Part shown: positions 18,300 through 27,896 of the stretch, piece by piece | How the letters are laid out: every line of letters starts with the position of its first letter | Numbering within the stretch: the first letter of the stretch is position 1 | Assembly (NCBI RefSeq): GCF_049933045.1 | Contig: NZ_CP187926.1 | Location: 2,666,001-2,730,000 of the forward strand | Source of the DNA: Pseudocolwellia sp049933045 | GTDB lineage: Bacteria > Pseudomonadota > Gammaproteobacteria > Enterobacterales > Alteromonadaceae | DNA: 64,000 bases | Direction: 5' to 3' | The notes under the pieces: model-generated | What the model saw: only the letters and a program-made list of their open reading frames with translations | Told to the model about the DNA's origin: nothing | Database searches by the model: none | Translations under genes and position numbers: made by a program

Positions 18300-19607
18300 T
18301 TATTTTCCTTCAGGATTCATAATATCTTTAAAACTTGCCGCTTTTTCTTTAACTTTTGCGCTTGCAAGTACAACTTCAACAGCTTGCTCTTCTAATGCAA
18401 CATTTTGCATTTGTTGATTAAGCTCTTTGTTAGTTGTGTAATATTCAATCACTTCTTTCGGATCTTCGTAAGCAGAAGCCGCTGATGCAATAAGTTCATT
18501 TACTTTATTTTCATCAACTTTCAATTCGTTTACTTTGATCACTTCGCCTAATAATAAACCTGTTTTCACACGTTTCTTAGCTTGCTCTTCAAACATTTCT
18601 GCAGGAAGTTCAGGTAAGTTGTTAGGATCCATTTGACCAGCAAAACGTTGCATAGCTTGTTGACGTAAAACATCAACTTCTTGAGCGATTAACGCTGCAG
18701 GAATATCTACTTCATGTGCTTCTAATAAGCCATTAATCACTTGCTCTTTAACTTTAGCTTTAACAGCTTGAGTTAATTCGCGTGACATGTTTTTGCTTAC
18801 TTCTGCACGTAATGCTTCTACGCCACCAGCTTCAACACCGAATAACTTCGCAAATTCTTCATCAATTTCTGGAAGAACTGGTCCTTCAGTTTTATGAAGA
18901 ACGATATCAAACTCAGCTTCTTTACCTTTAAGGTTTTCAGCGTGGTAATCATCTGGGAAAGTTACTTTGATTGTTTTTTCTTCGCCAGCTTTCATACCGA
19001 TAATATCAGTTTCAAAACCTGGGATCATACGGCTTGCGCCTAATTCAAGTTCAAAACTTTCAGCTTTACCACCTTCAAAGTCTTCACCGTCAATACGACC
19101 AGTGAAATCTAAAGTTAGCTTGTCGCCTTTCTTAGTTTTACGCTTGTTTTCTTTCCACGTTTTATGCTGGTTTTGTAATGTAACAAACATTTCATCTAAA
19201 TCGCTGTCTGTTACTTCAACTTTAGGCTTTTCAACATTAATTGAATTTAAATCTTTTAATTCAACTTCAGGATAAATTTCGAAAGTTGCTTCAAATTCTA
19301 ATGCTTTACCTTCTTCATTGCTTTTAGCAACAAAGTTTGGTCTTCCAGCAGGGTTAATTTTCTCTGCTACAATCGCATCAACAAAATTACGTTGCATAAG
19401 TTCGCCAGCTACTTCTTGACGTACAGATTGACCGTAACGTTTTTGAATGACTGATGGTGGAACTTTACCCGGACGGAATCCGTTAATCTTTTGTGTTCTA
19501 GCGATATGACGAAGACGATTTTTAACTTCAACATCTACTGATTCTGCAGGAACAGAAATCGTTAAACGACGTTCCAAACCCTGTGTAGTCTCAACTGAAA
19601 CTTGCAT
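18300..19607 (-). CDS. tig: Trigger factor
   Basis: The 435-residue chaperone has the N-terminal ribosome-binding domain (with the FRPGKVPPSVIQKRYG signature), a central FKBP-type PPIase domain (KKGDKLTLDFTGRIDGEDFEGG) and a helical C-terminal domain. It binds nascent chains at the ribosome exit. It leads the tig-clpP-clpX-lon block; the region upstream holds the tRNA-Pro gene on the same strand. Confidence 0.97.
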   Translation of the reverse strand: MQVSVETTQGLERRLTISVPAESVDVEVKNRLRHIARTQKINGFRPGKVPPSVIQKRYGQSVRQEVAGELMQRNFVDAIVAEKINPAGRPNFVAKSNEEGKALEFEATFEIYPEVELKDLNSINVEKPKVEVTDSDLDEMFVTLQNQHKTWKENKRKTKKGDKLTLDFTGRIDGEDFEGGKAESFELELGASRMIPGFETDIIGMKAGEEKTIKVTFPDDYHAENLKGKEAEFDIVLHKTEGPVLPEIDEEFAKLFGVEAGGVEALRAEVSKNMSRELTQAVKAKVKEQVINGLLEAHEVDIPAALIAQEVDVLRQQAMQRFAGQMDPNNLPELPAEMFEEQAKKRVKTGLLLGEVIKVNELKVDENKVNELIASAASAYEDPKEVIEYYTTNKELNQQMQNVALEEQAVEVVLASAKVKEKAASFKDIMNPEGK

Positions 19608-19894
19608 TTAATTACCTCAAAACTTAGCGTTTAGTACGCTATCAATAACTCATCTATATACAGTAAACAAACAATAAAGTTTGCTCTTACCCCACTTGAT
19701 TAAAAGCGGAACTCAAAATTACAAATAAAAGACGTTCAGATTAAAAATTATGACGCGAAATTATAGCGGTGCTCATAGCAATAGTCGAGCGGATCGGCAA
19801 ATAAATTTACATTTAATCGTATATTTATGCTTTTTTGATGAAAAATGATTAAAAATCAGTAAGAAAGTGTTTGAATTTAATATGAGGAGTAAAG

Positions 19895-19971
19895 TGGTCG
19901 GTGATGCAAGATTCGAACTTGCGACCCCTTGGACCCAAACCAAGTGCGCTACCAAGCTGCGCTAATCACCG
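19895..19971 (-). tRNA. tRNA-Pro(TGG)
   Basis: A 77-base cloverleaf with encoded CCA: acceptor CGGTGAT/ATCACCG, anticodon stem CTTGG/CCAAG with loop TTTGGGA (anticodon TGG), and T-loop TTCGAAT. Identical to the copy at 26606-26682. Confidence 0.97.
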
Positions 19972-20004
19972 ATGAACTTTATTTACTATATATACAGTGT
20001 TAAA

Positions 20005-20081
20005 TGGGGTGGCTGAAGGGACTTGAACCCTCGACAACCGGAATCACAATCCGGGGCTCTACCAACTGAGCTACAGCCACC
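20005..20081 (-). tRNA. tRNA-His(GTG)
   Basis: A 77-base cloverleaf with the extra G at position -1 typical of tRNA-His and an encoded CCA. The anticodon stem CCGGA/TCCGG encloses the loop TTGTGAT (anticodon GTG). It lies 33 bases upstream of tRNA-Pro and is probably cotranscribed with it. Confidence 0.97.
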
Positions 20082-20520
20082 ACTGTATAGTGAGTTAATA
20101 AGATAGTAAACAGGAAAAATAACATCTTAAAATATTATACTTATTGTTAACAATCCTAAAAACCACATTCTAAAGAGGCTTATAAATAAAGGGCTACCTT
20201 TAAAAATCACTACTGCTTCAGAACGGGGCGTATCTTAATCATCCTTAATAATTAAGTCAACAACTTTTATGTCATAAATACACAATATTTATAAATTTTC
20301 TCTCGGTTGAAAGGCTTATTAGATGTTGGTTCCACTTGGTGATTAATAAGCATACAGAAACAGTGTTAAAAATAACAAATGTGTCTTGGGCTTGATAAAT
20401 GGAAACACTTTTATTTATTGAATAAAGAACTCGCGCTTTAGACTAAGTCATCAATTCATGCTGCTTGTAATCACCTTACTTTGATCTGAAATGAGTACTT
20501 AATCGAATTTTTGTGAAAAT
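20082..20520. other. Intergenic region between aceA and tRNA-His
   Basis: About 440 bases with no supported gene; it should contain the promoter of the His-Pro tRNA transcript. No repeat seen. Confidence 0.4.
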
Positions 20521-20565
20521 AAAAAAGGCTCTTACTATGAATTGAACATTCAATATAAGAGCCTT
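20521..20565 (-). terminator. Rho-independent terminator of aceA
   Basis: On the minus strand AAGGCTCTTA pairs with TAAGAGCCTT around a loop of about 20 bases that itself holds a GAATG/CATTC-type inner pairing, and a T6 run follows. It lies about 50 bases past the aceA stop. Confidence 0.75.
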
Positions 20566-20617
20566 AGGCTAAATTTCTGTACTAGTGTTAAATCCTAGTG
20601 AAATTTATCTCACCATA

Positions 20618-22216
20618 TTAAGAGAACTGGTTCATCGTATTATCTTTACCTGATGCTTTTAATGCTTGAGCGCCAGAAAAGTATTCTTTATGTTCATCAC
20701 CAATATTCGACCCTGACATGTGTTGATGTTTTACACAGGCTAGTTGTTGATGTATTTCTTGACGTTGAACATTTAAAACATACGCTAACATGCCTTGTTC
20801 ACCAAAGTAGCCTTTAGCTAAGTTGTCTGTTGATAAAGCTGCTGTATGATAAGTAGGTAAAGTAATTAAGTGATGGAAAATACCTGCTTTTTCCGCCGCG
20901 TCTTTTTGGAATAAACGAATTTTCTCATCAGCTTCTAGTGCTAATTCAGACGTATCGTATTCTTTAGACATTAATAGCTCACGTGTATATGGAGTTAGGT
21001 CTTTACCAGCTTCTGACCATGTATCAAATACTTGTTGTCTGAAGCTTAAGGTCCAGTTAAATGACGGACTATTGTTATATACTAACTTAGCTTTAGGACA
21101 TACTTCACGGATCCTATTCACCATACCAGCGATTTGCTCTACGTTAGGTTTTTCAGTTTCTATCCACAATAAGTCAGCACCGTTTTGTAATGAGGTAATA
21201 CAATCAAGTACTACACGGTCTTCACCTGTATTTGGCTTGAAGCGAATAAGGCCATTTGGTAAACGAGCAGGTTTAATTAACTTGTCACCTTGCTTGATAA
21301 GCATATCGCCTGAACCTAATGCATCTAAAGAAGTTACTTCTTCACCATCAATGAATGAATTATATTGCTCAGCTAAATCTCCAGGTCTAAGTGAAACAGG
21401 TGTTTTTTGTGTTAAGCCAGCACCTAATGAGTCGGTGCGAGCAACAATAACGCCATCATCAACGCCCATTTCCATAAATGCATATCGTACTGCATTAATT
21501 TTCGCTAAAAAGTCTTCATGTGGAACTGTTACTTTGCCGTCTTGATGACCACACTGTTTTACATCAGATACTTGGTTTTCAATTTGAATTGCACAAGCAC
21601 CAGCTTCAATCATTTTCTTAGCAAGTAAGTAAGTCGCTTCTTCATTACCAAAACCTGCGTCAATATCTGCAATAATTGGAACAACATGAGTTTCAAAGTT
21701 ATTGATTTTGTTTTGAACCGCTTGTTCTTTAATTTGATCTTCTTCTGCTCTAGCAGCATCTAATTCTTGGAACAAATCTTGTAGTTCACGTGCATCAGCT
21801 TGTTTCAAAAAGGTGTATAACTCTTCAATTAATGCAGGAACTGAAGTCTTCTCATGCATAGATTGATCAGGTAGCGGACCAAACTCAGAGCGCATAGCTG
21901 CAATCATCCAACCGGAAAGGTATAAGTAGCGCCCTTTTGTTGTTTCAAAATGCTTTTTAATTGAAATCATTTTTTGTTGGCCAATAAATCCATGCCAGCA
22001 TCCCAAAGATTGTGTGTATTTAGACGTGTCTTGGTCGTATTCACCCATATCTGCTCGCATAATTTTTGCTGTATATTTTGCAATATCTAAACCTGTTTTG
22101 AATTGATTTTGAATACGCATACGAGCGATGTTTTCTGGATCAATGTTATTCCAAGTTTCGCCTTGTTGAGCAATAGTATTGATAGCTTGAGTAATTTCGT
22201 TTCTGTAGTTGTTCAT
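20618..22216 (-). CDS. aceA: Isocitrate lyase (long form)
   Basis: The product, about 532 residues, is the long isocitrate lyase form found in Pseudomonas, Acinetobacter and marine gammaproteobacteria. The active-site loop reads KQCGH (KKCGH in the short form) followed by QDGKVTVPHEDF. It splits isocitrate into succinate and glyoxylate. The start is ATG 22216 (MNNYRNEIT), preceded by AAGGGAAAG; an ATG six codons upstream would include that site. It lies about 57 bases downstream of malate synthase, completing the glyoxylate shunt. Confidence 0.95.
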   Translation of the reverse strand: MNNYRNEITQAINTIAQQGETWNNIDPENIARMRIQNQFKTGLDIAKYTAKIMRADMGEYDQDTSKYTQSLGCWHGFIGQQKMISIKKHFETTKGRYLYLSGWMIAAMRSEFGPLPDQSMHEKTSVPALIEELYTFLKQADARELQDLFQELDAARAEEDQIKEQAVQNKINNFETHVVPIIADIDAGFGNEEATYLLAKKMIEAGACAIQIENQVSDVKQCGHQDGKVTVPHEDFLAKINAVRYAFMEMGVDDGVIVARTDSLGAGLTQKTPVSLRPGDLAEQYNSFIDGEEVTSLDALGSGDMLIKQGDKLIKPARLPNGLIRFKPNTGEDRVVLDCITSLQNGADLLWIETEKPNVEQIAGMVNRIREVCPKAKLVYNNSPSFNWTLSFRQQVFDTWSEAGKDLTPYTRELLMSKEYDTSELALEADEKIRLFQKDAAEKAGIFHHLITLPTYHTAALSTDNLAKGYFGEQGMLAYVLNVQRQEIHQQLACVKHQHMSGSNIGDEHKEYFSGAQALKASGKDNTMNQFS

Positions 22217-22272
22217 AATCTTTCCCTTTTTCATAGTAGTAGGTTTAATTTGTTAAAAAGTTAATGGGGTAT

Positions 22273-24462
22273 TTAATGGTTGCCTTTGGCTAATAACCGA
22301 TACTTATGCAAGACAGGTTCTGTGTAGCCATTAGGCTGTTCTCCCCCGTTAAAAATAAGCTCTTTTGCGGCTTGAAAAGCCATACTTTTTTGCATATTTT
22401 CTGTCATAGGCTTATACCCTCTATTGTTTTGATTTTGTTCATCAACAACCTTGGCCATACGTTCCATGATTTCCAAAACTTGTTGATCCGTACATATGTT
22501 ATGAAATAACCAGTTAGCAATATGTTGGCTAGAAATTCTTAATGTTGCTCTATCCTCCATAAGGCCGATATTATTGATATCTGGCACAGTTGAGCAGCCG
22601 ATACCCATTTCAATCCAGCGAACAACATAACCAAGAATTCCCTGAATATTATTTTCTAACTCTTTTTCAATATCGTTCGTTGAAAGCTGCTTAGCTTTTT
22701 CACCTGATACTGACGACATTAATGGAATGGTTAATACATCAGCTAAGCTCGACTTTTGTCTTTCCAATAATTTAGTTTGAACCGCAAACACATCAACTTC
22801 ATGGTAATGCAATGCATGTAAAACAGCGGCAGTAGGCGAAGGTACCCAGGCAGTGTTAGCGCCCGACCTTGGATGCGTAATTTTATCCTTCATCATTTTT
22901 GCCATTTCGTTTGGCATTGCCCACATTCCCTTACCTATTTGTGCTTTACCTGATAAGCCGCATTCAAGCCCAATATCTACACTTCTATTTTCATAAGCTT
23001 GTATCCATGGCTGCGTTTTAATTTCATCTTTAGGTAAAAAAGCACCTGCTCGCATACTTGTATGAATCTCATCACCTGTACGGTCAAGAAAGCCAGTATT
23101 AATAAAGGCAACTCGTTCTTTCGCTCTACGGATACACTCTTTTAGATTTACCGTAGTTCTGCGCTCTTCATCCATAATGCCAAGCTTAATGGTGTTACGT
23201 GGCAGCTCTAACATGTCTTCAACACGAGCAAATAAATCACAAGTGAACGTGACTTCGTCTGGACCATGCATTTTTGGTTTAACAATATAAATGCTGTTAG
23301 TTCTGCTATTTCTTAGGCGACCTTTCTTATTATCTTTAAGGTCAATAAGCCCAATAGCTGTAGTTACTACGGTATCGATAATGCCTTCTGGTACAAAGTT
23401 GCCCGCGTTGTCTTTCATCAGGTCACTGTCCATCAAGTGTCCTACATTACGGATCAACATAAGTGAACGGCCATGTAAGTGATAATTTTTGCCGTCAACA
23501 CCTCTGAATGTTTTGTCTTGGTTTAATTTACGGGTAAATGTTTCACCATTTTTTTCTATTTCAGTTTCTAAGTTACCGAGCATTAAGCCTAACCAGTTTT
23601 GATAAACTTCTAGCTTTTCATCCGCATCAATAGTGGCAACCGAATCTTCACAATCAACAATGGTGGTTAAAGCTGATTCAATAATAATGTCATCAACGTT
23701 TGCTAAATCTTTAGCACCATTAAAACCTTTACTATTAATAACTATTTCAATGTGTAAGCCGTTATTCTTTAAAACAAGTGATTCAGGAGCTTGTTTATCA
23801 CCAGCAAAAGCAACAAATTGGCTTGGTGTGCTTAACTCTGCTTGGCTAGCATCAGCGAAAGTAGCTATAAGCTTGTTATCTTCAACACAATAGTTTGTTA
23901 CCGCTTGATGAGACTTTCCTACTAATGAAAAATGTTCATCAAGAAAGTTCTTTGCTGAAATAACAACTTGCTCGCCTCGTGCAAGGTTATGACCTTTAGT
24001 TAGTGCTAACTCACCTTCTTGTGAAATAACATTTGTTCCGTAAAGTACGTCATATAAACTTCCCCAACGAGCGTTAGCTGCATTTAAAGCGAAACGCGCA
24101 TTACTTGAAGGAACAACGAGTTGTGGTCCAGCCATGGTTGCAATTTCTTCATCAACATTATCGGTTGAAATTTTGAAGTCATCGCCTTCAGGAACGATAT
24201 AACCAATCTCGGTTAAAAAGCTGCGGTATGCTGCCTTATCCATTTCTCCATCATGGCTCATATGCCATTCATTAATTTGGTTTTGCATTAGTTGGCGAGT
24301 TTCTAATAATTCTCTGTTTAACGGTGAAAAATCATTAATCAATGTATGAAAATCATCCCAAAACTTACCTTGCTGTAAACTTAAATGAGGTAGCACTTCT
24401 TCATTAACAAAATGATAAAAGTTTGTGTTGATTAAACTATTCATTTTTAAGTTGGTACCCAT
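22273..24462 (-). CDS. glcB: Malate synthase G
   Basis: The 729-residue protein matches the monomeric malate synthase G class (about 720-730 residues), not the shorter AceB class A: it has the inserted domain and the motifs GRSLMLIRNVGHLMD and KPKMHGPDEV. It condenses glyoxylate with acetyl-CoA. The ATG at 24462 follows GGGGCG at good spacing; a second ATG is six codons in. With aceA it forms a two-gene glyoxylate shunt operon, divergent from a regulator gene. Confidence 0.95.
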   Translation of the reverse strand: MGTNLKMNSLINTNFYHFVNEEVLPHLSLQQGKFWDDFHTLINDFSPLNRELLETRQLMQNQINEWHMSHDGEMDKAAYRSFLTEIGYIVPEGDDFKISTDNVDEEIATMAGPQLVVPSSNARFALNAANARWGSLYDVLYGTNVISQEGELALTKGHNLARGEQVVISAKNFLDEHFSLVGKSHQAVTNYCVEDNKLIATFADASQAELSTPSQFVAFAGDKQAPESLVLKNNGLHIEIVINSKGFNGAKDLANVDDIIIESALTTIVDCEDSVATIDADEKLEVYQNWLGLMLGNLETEIEKNGETFTRKLNQDKTFRGVDGKNYHLHGRSLMLIRNVGHLMDSDLMKDNAGNFVPEGIIDTVVTTAIGLIDLKDNKKGRLRNSRTNSIYIVKPKMHGPDEVTFTCDLFARVEDMLELPRNTIKLGIMDEERRTTVNLKECIRRAKERVAFINTGFLDRTGDEIHTSMRAGAFLPKDEIKTQPWIQAYENRSVDIGLECGLSGKAQIGKGMWAMPNEMAKMMKDKITHPRSGANTAWVPSPTAAVLHALHYHEVDVFAVQTKLLERQKSSLADVLTIPLMSSVSGEKAKQLSTNDIEKELENNIQGILGYVVRWIEMGIGCSTVPDINNIGLMEDRATLRISSQHIANWLFHNICTDQQVLEIMERMAKVVDEQNQNNRGYKPMTENMQKSMAFQAAKELIFNGGEQPNGYTEPVLHKYRLLAKGNH

Positions 24463-24578
24463 ATTTCGCCCCGTGAAATTAATTTGTTGTTTTATTCGTC
24501 TTCAAGTAAACAATTTGCAATCACTTACTGATTGATTTGTAGTCTACAAGAGTTTTTACTATAATTTCACAATAGAAA

Positions 24579-24599
24579 TTACACAGTGTAAATTTTACA
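24579..24599. promoter_or_regulatory. Two overlapping 13-bp palindromes, possible operator
   Basis: TTACACAGTGTAA (24579-24591) and TGTAAATTTTACA (24587-24599) are each perfect palindromes around one central base and share five bases. They sit between the divergent glcB and regulator genes, ending three bases before the regulator ATG, a place where a factor could control both genes. Confidence 0.45.
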
Positions 24600-24602
24600 A
24601 AA

Positions 24603-26147
24603 ATGAAAAATAATAAAAGCCTAATGAGAAAAGCCCATTTCTTGGGAACAAAAATTCGTAATCTTCGCAAACGTAATAAGCTCACAATGGAAGATCTATC
24701 GGCGCGCTGTATCAAGCTAAATGCGGAGTACGCACCTTCGGTGTCATACCTCTCGATGATTGAACGAGGTAAGCGTGTTCCTAGTGAAGAAGTGCTTGAA
24801 ATTATTGCGACAATATTTCAGAAAAAGCCTGCTTGGTTTCTTGACGATGAAAAGGAAGAGGAAGCTGTAACCCCCATAAAGAAAAGCATTGGCGGGATAA
24901 GTGGTATGGCTTTAGAGCCAAATTTCTTATTTACTAATGAAATTTTACAAATAGCAATTCCTGAAATGCTTGCGCAAACAGGTACAACAGGTCGTCAATT
25001 TGCCCATCTTTTAATTAGAGCCCATCAAGAGCACCATCAAAATCATTTCCCTGACTTAGAAAGAGCTGCAGAGCAAGTCGGTCTTAAAAGATTGCCTTTA
25101 AGTTTGGACGACATTATTGCTATTACTAAAAACCTTGGGCTGGTTATTAAGTGGTTTGATAAAACGCCTGAAGGTATTTTGGCAAGCCCTGATAGTTATA
25201 GCGAACAAGCAAAAAATGTAGTGACTTCATTCTTTGAGCCACCGAATAAGATTTTTGTAAATAAGGTCATGAAAAAACGTCAGCTGAGATTGAAGTACGA
25301 TCTTGCTGTCCATATCGGTCATTGCGTTTTACATGATAAAAATGGCACGAGAAACGTATTGTTTGCAGGACAAGCGCCTTCAGATAGTTGGCGAGAAAGA
25401 AGTGACGCATATCAAACCTCGATTATTGATACACAAGACATTCTTAATGCGTGGAGAGACTTCGAGTGTAGCTTTTTTGCAGGAGCTCTACTCTGTCCTA
25501 AAGTACCATTTCGCCAGCTATTAGATAGCCATGGTTATGAAGTAAATATTGGTGAAAAAATTGATGTATCGGTATCTGTTGCTATGCGCAGAATGACGGC
25601 TGTATCACCTTATTCTCATTGGCATTATTTTGATGCTTATTCACCAGGTAAATTAAAAGCGGTTTATCGTGGTAATGGTATACCGCTACCTTGGGGAAAT
25701 ATGAGTACAGTTGAAGACCCGTGCCATCATTGGGCTATCTTTCGTATGATGAATACTTCTGAAACAGGCACATCATCGCAAATATCAGTAATGGACGTGG
25801 CTGGCACACCCAAAATATATTGCTGTGAATCAATAAATGTAAAAGATATTGCTGGCAATAATCATGTGTTATGTGCGGGAATCGATCTCAACCCTGCGAT
25901 TGAAGCACAAGGCAAAGATGCCTTTGCTTTAGCTGAAAACTTAAAAGATGCTTGTGTAGATAATGGTGGTTCTGTGGCTATTCCGAAAGGTATAAAGTCA
26001 GATCTTAGTAGTGTTGCAAAGATCCTCAATATCAATTGGGTTGAACGTGGTATTGAAAAAGACGCCAGAATGATTTGCTCAAGAGGAATATCATGCCCAA
26101 GAAAGCCAAGTTGTTATTCGTCAGGTGAATGTTTATCTGCAGACTAA
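24603..26147 (+). CDS. XRE-family acyl-responsive transcriptional regulator of the glyoxylate locus
   Basis: The 514-residue protein has an N-terminal XRE helix-turn-helix (about residues 13-75, LSMIERGKRVPSEEVLEII), an ImmA/IrrE-like DUF955 region near residue 230, and a DUF2083-type C-terminus ending in a Cys-rich motif (CSRGISCPRKPSC). This layout is that of the ScfR/RamB short-chain fatty acyl regulators that control glyoxylate and propionate genes. The divergent position to glcB-aceA supports that role. The usual HEXXH zinc motif is replaced by AVHIGH, so peptidase activity is unlikely. The in-frame ATG at 24624 is an alternative start. Confidence 0.85.
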   Translation: MKNNKSLMRKAHFLGTKIRNLRKRNKLTMEDLSARCIKLNAEYAPSVSYLSMIERGKRVPSEEVLEIIATIFQKKPAWFLDDEKEEEAVTPIKKSIGGISGMALEPNFLFTNEILQIAIPEMLAQTGTTGRQFAHLLIRAHQEHHQNHFPDLERAAEQVGLKRLPLSLDDIIAITKNLGLVIKWFDKTPEGILASPDSYSEQAKNVVTSFFEPPNKIFVNKVMKKRQLRLKYDLAVHIGHCVLHDKNGTRNVLFAGQAPSDSWRERSDAYQTSIIDTQDILNAWRDFECSFFAGALLCPKVPFRQLLDSHGYEVNIGEKIDVSVSVAMRRMTAVSPYSHWHYFDAYSPGKLKAVYRGNGIPLPWGNMSTVEDPCHHWAIFRMMNTSETGTSSQISVMDVAGTPKIYCCESINVKDIAGNNHVLCAGIDLNPAIEAQGKDAFALAENLKDACVDNGGSVAIPKGIKSDLSSVAKILNINWVERGIEKDARMICSRGISCPRKPSCYSSGECLSAD

Positions 26148-26410
26148 TAATTAATTATCAAGCAATACATTAGCGATAGTATGAGTTATTAACGTGGGTA
26201 AATATTAATTAAACACACTAAATTATTTAAATTATCGCTAAATATTTTAATAGAAAGAAATTTTTAATAAATTAAACAAAAGTGTTTATTTAGAAAGTTT
26301 GAAGTTATTAAATTGAAATAGATTATCGAATAGAATGTTTTGAAGTTTTAACCTGAAAGATGAAATAAGAAGAGTTGAGTTTTGCCTGATTGAAGGCGGC
26401 ACAAAAAAGG

Positions 26411-26487
26411 TGGTAGCCCGTGCAGGAGTCGAACCTGCGACCACTCCCTTAGAAGGGGAGTGCTCTATCCAGCTGAGCTAACGGGCC
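26411..26487 (-). tRNA. tRNA-Arg(TCT)
   Basis: A 77-base cloverleaf with encoded CCA; the anticodon stem CTCCC/GGGAG encloses the loop CTTCTAA (anticodon TCT). T-loop TTCGACT. The first acceptor pair is G-U. Confidence 0.96.
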
Positions 26488-26495
26488 TCATTTAG

Positions 26496-26567
26496 AACAC
26501 ATTGTTACCTTAGGTGGTAACTACTTAGAGTCTTGTACCCGCTCTGTTTAGCTGAGCTAGTGACGTA
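26496..26567 (-). pseudogene. Possible tRNA relic (D-arm only)
   Basis: On the minus strand TAGCTCAGCTAAACAGAGC resembles a tRNA positions 8-25 segment (compare TAGCTCAGCTGGATAGAGC in the adjacent tRNA-Arg). No matching anticodon stem, T-loop TTCGA or CCA follows. It lies between tRNA-Arg and tRNA-Pro, where a third tRNA would be expected, so a decayed gene is plausible. Confidence 0.3.
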
Positions 26568-26605
26568 TTCCTCTTAAGCATAAATTTTTACTAAAATTTA
26601 AAAAG

Positions 26606-26682
26606 TGGTCGGTGATGCAAGATTCGAACTTGCGACCCCTTGGACCCAAACCAAGTGCGCTACCAAGCTGCGCTAATCACCG
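26606..26682 (-). tRNA. tRNA-Pro(TGG), second copy
   Basis: Identical over all 77 bases to the gene at 19895-19971, same strand, with encoded CCA. The two copies are direct repeats 6.7 kb apart that enclose tRNA-His, the glyoxylate locus and tRNA-Arg. Confidence 0.97.
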
Positions 26683-26952
26683 ACAATGTTAAAAACAATA
26701 CTCGCTTTCAACGGGAGCGGATATTACCTAGTTGACTGAGTCGCGTCAAACACTTTTTATAAAAAAAAACGCGTTAGCTTACTTTTGCACCACCTTGACT
26801 AATTATCAACTCGTTTATGTCGAAATAACAGCTAAGGGCAATTATTTCATTAAAATCTAATTTAATAACAATAAACGAAATTCCTTATACAATTACACTT
26901 AAAATTATGAGAAAATAACTGTGTTTTTCATCCATATAATAATAGAAGTAAA

Positions 26953-27804
26953 ATGACAGCATCATTGATTAATGGCAAAGAAATTGCCCAACAAGTTAGA
27001 ACTTCTGTAAAAGACAAAGTAACAATTCGTTTACAGAAAGGATTAAGAGCTCCAGGCCTTGCCGTTATATTAGTTGGTTCTGATCCTGCTTCTGAAGTTT
27101 ATGTAGGTAGTAAACGCAGAGCATGTGAAGAAGTCGGTTTTATTTCAAAGTCTTTTGACTTAGCCATTACAACTTCTGAAAGTGAACTACTCGCTTTAAT
27201 AGATGAGTTAAACTCTGATGATTCAATTGATGGCATTTTAGTTCAGTTACCTTTACCTAAGCATTTAGATTCAAACTTAGTGATTGAACATATCAATCCT
27301 AATAAAGATGTTGATGGTTTCCATCCATCGAATGTAGGTAAGTTAGTGCTTAGACAACCAGGTCTTCGTCCATGTACGCCTAAAGGTATTATGGAGCTTA
27401 TTAAAGCAACAAACGTTAAAACTCATGGCTTAGACGCTGTGGTTGTAGGCGCATCTAATATTGTTGGTAGACCAATGAGTTTAGAACTTCTACTAGCCGG
27501 TTGCACAGTAACAACAACTCACCGCTTTACTAAAGATTTAGAGTCAAAAGTAAGAGCTGCTGACTTGTTAGTTGTTGCCGTTGGTAAACCTGAATTTATT
27601 CCAGGCGATTGGATTAAAGAAGGCGCTATAGTGATCGATGTTGGTATTAACCGTTTAGAAAGTGGTTCATTAGTAGGTGATGTAGGTTTTGCTGTTGCTA
27701 AAACTAAAGCTTCATTTATTACACCTGTACCTGGTGGCGTTGGTCCAATGACAGTAGCAAGCTTAATAGAAAACACTTTATTAGCATGTGAAGCGAGAGA
27801 TTAA
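26953..27804 (+). CDS. folD: Bifunctional methylenetetrahydrofolate dehydrogenase/cyclohydrolase FolD
   Basis: The 283-residue protein shows the FolD signatures: the YVGSKRRACEEVG active-site region with catalytic Lys, the substrate motif DGILVQLPLPKHL, and the NADP-binding segment VVVGASNIVGRPMSLELL, ending in PGGVGPMTVASLIENT. It interconverts methylene-, methenyl- and 10-formyl-THF in the cytoplasm. It is convergent with cysS. Confidence 0.97.
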   Translation: MTASLINGKEIAQQVRTSVKDKVTIRLQKGLRAPGLAVILVGSDPASEVYVGSKRRACEEVGFISKSFDLAITTSESELLALIDELNSDDSIDGILVQLPLPKHLDSNLVIEHINPNKDVDGFHPSNVGKLVLRQPGLRPCTPKGIMELIKATNVKTHGLDAVVVGASNIVGRPMSLELLLAGCTVTTTHRFTKDLESKVRAADLLVVAVGKPEFIPGDWIKEGAIVIDVGINRLESGSLVGDVGFAVAKTKASFITPVPGGVGPMTVASLIENTLLACEARD

Positions 27805-27829
27805 TTTCTCGTTATAAAGCATTTAAAAC

Positions 27830-27857
27830 AAAAAAGTCAGCTAATTAGCTGACTTTT
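27830..27857. terminator. Bidirectional terminator between folD and cysS
   Basis: Perfect hairpin AAAGTCAGCT-aatt-AGCTGACTTT with an A-run before and T-run after, between convergent genes. Confidence 0.85.
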
Positions 27858-27896
27858 TATTACTTACTTTTAACTGCTTAGGCTAATTAATTTAAA

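Noticed and set aside
18967..19275. 102-codon plus-strand frame opposite tig
   Set aside because: Antisense to trigger factor, low-complexity Ser-rich composition typical of shadows.
21072..21545. 157-codon plus-strand frame opposite aceA
   Set aside because: Antisense shadow of a clear isocitrate lyase; no family resemblance.
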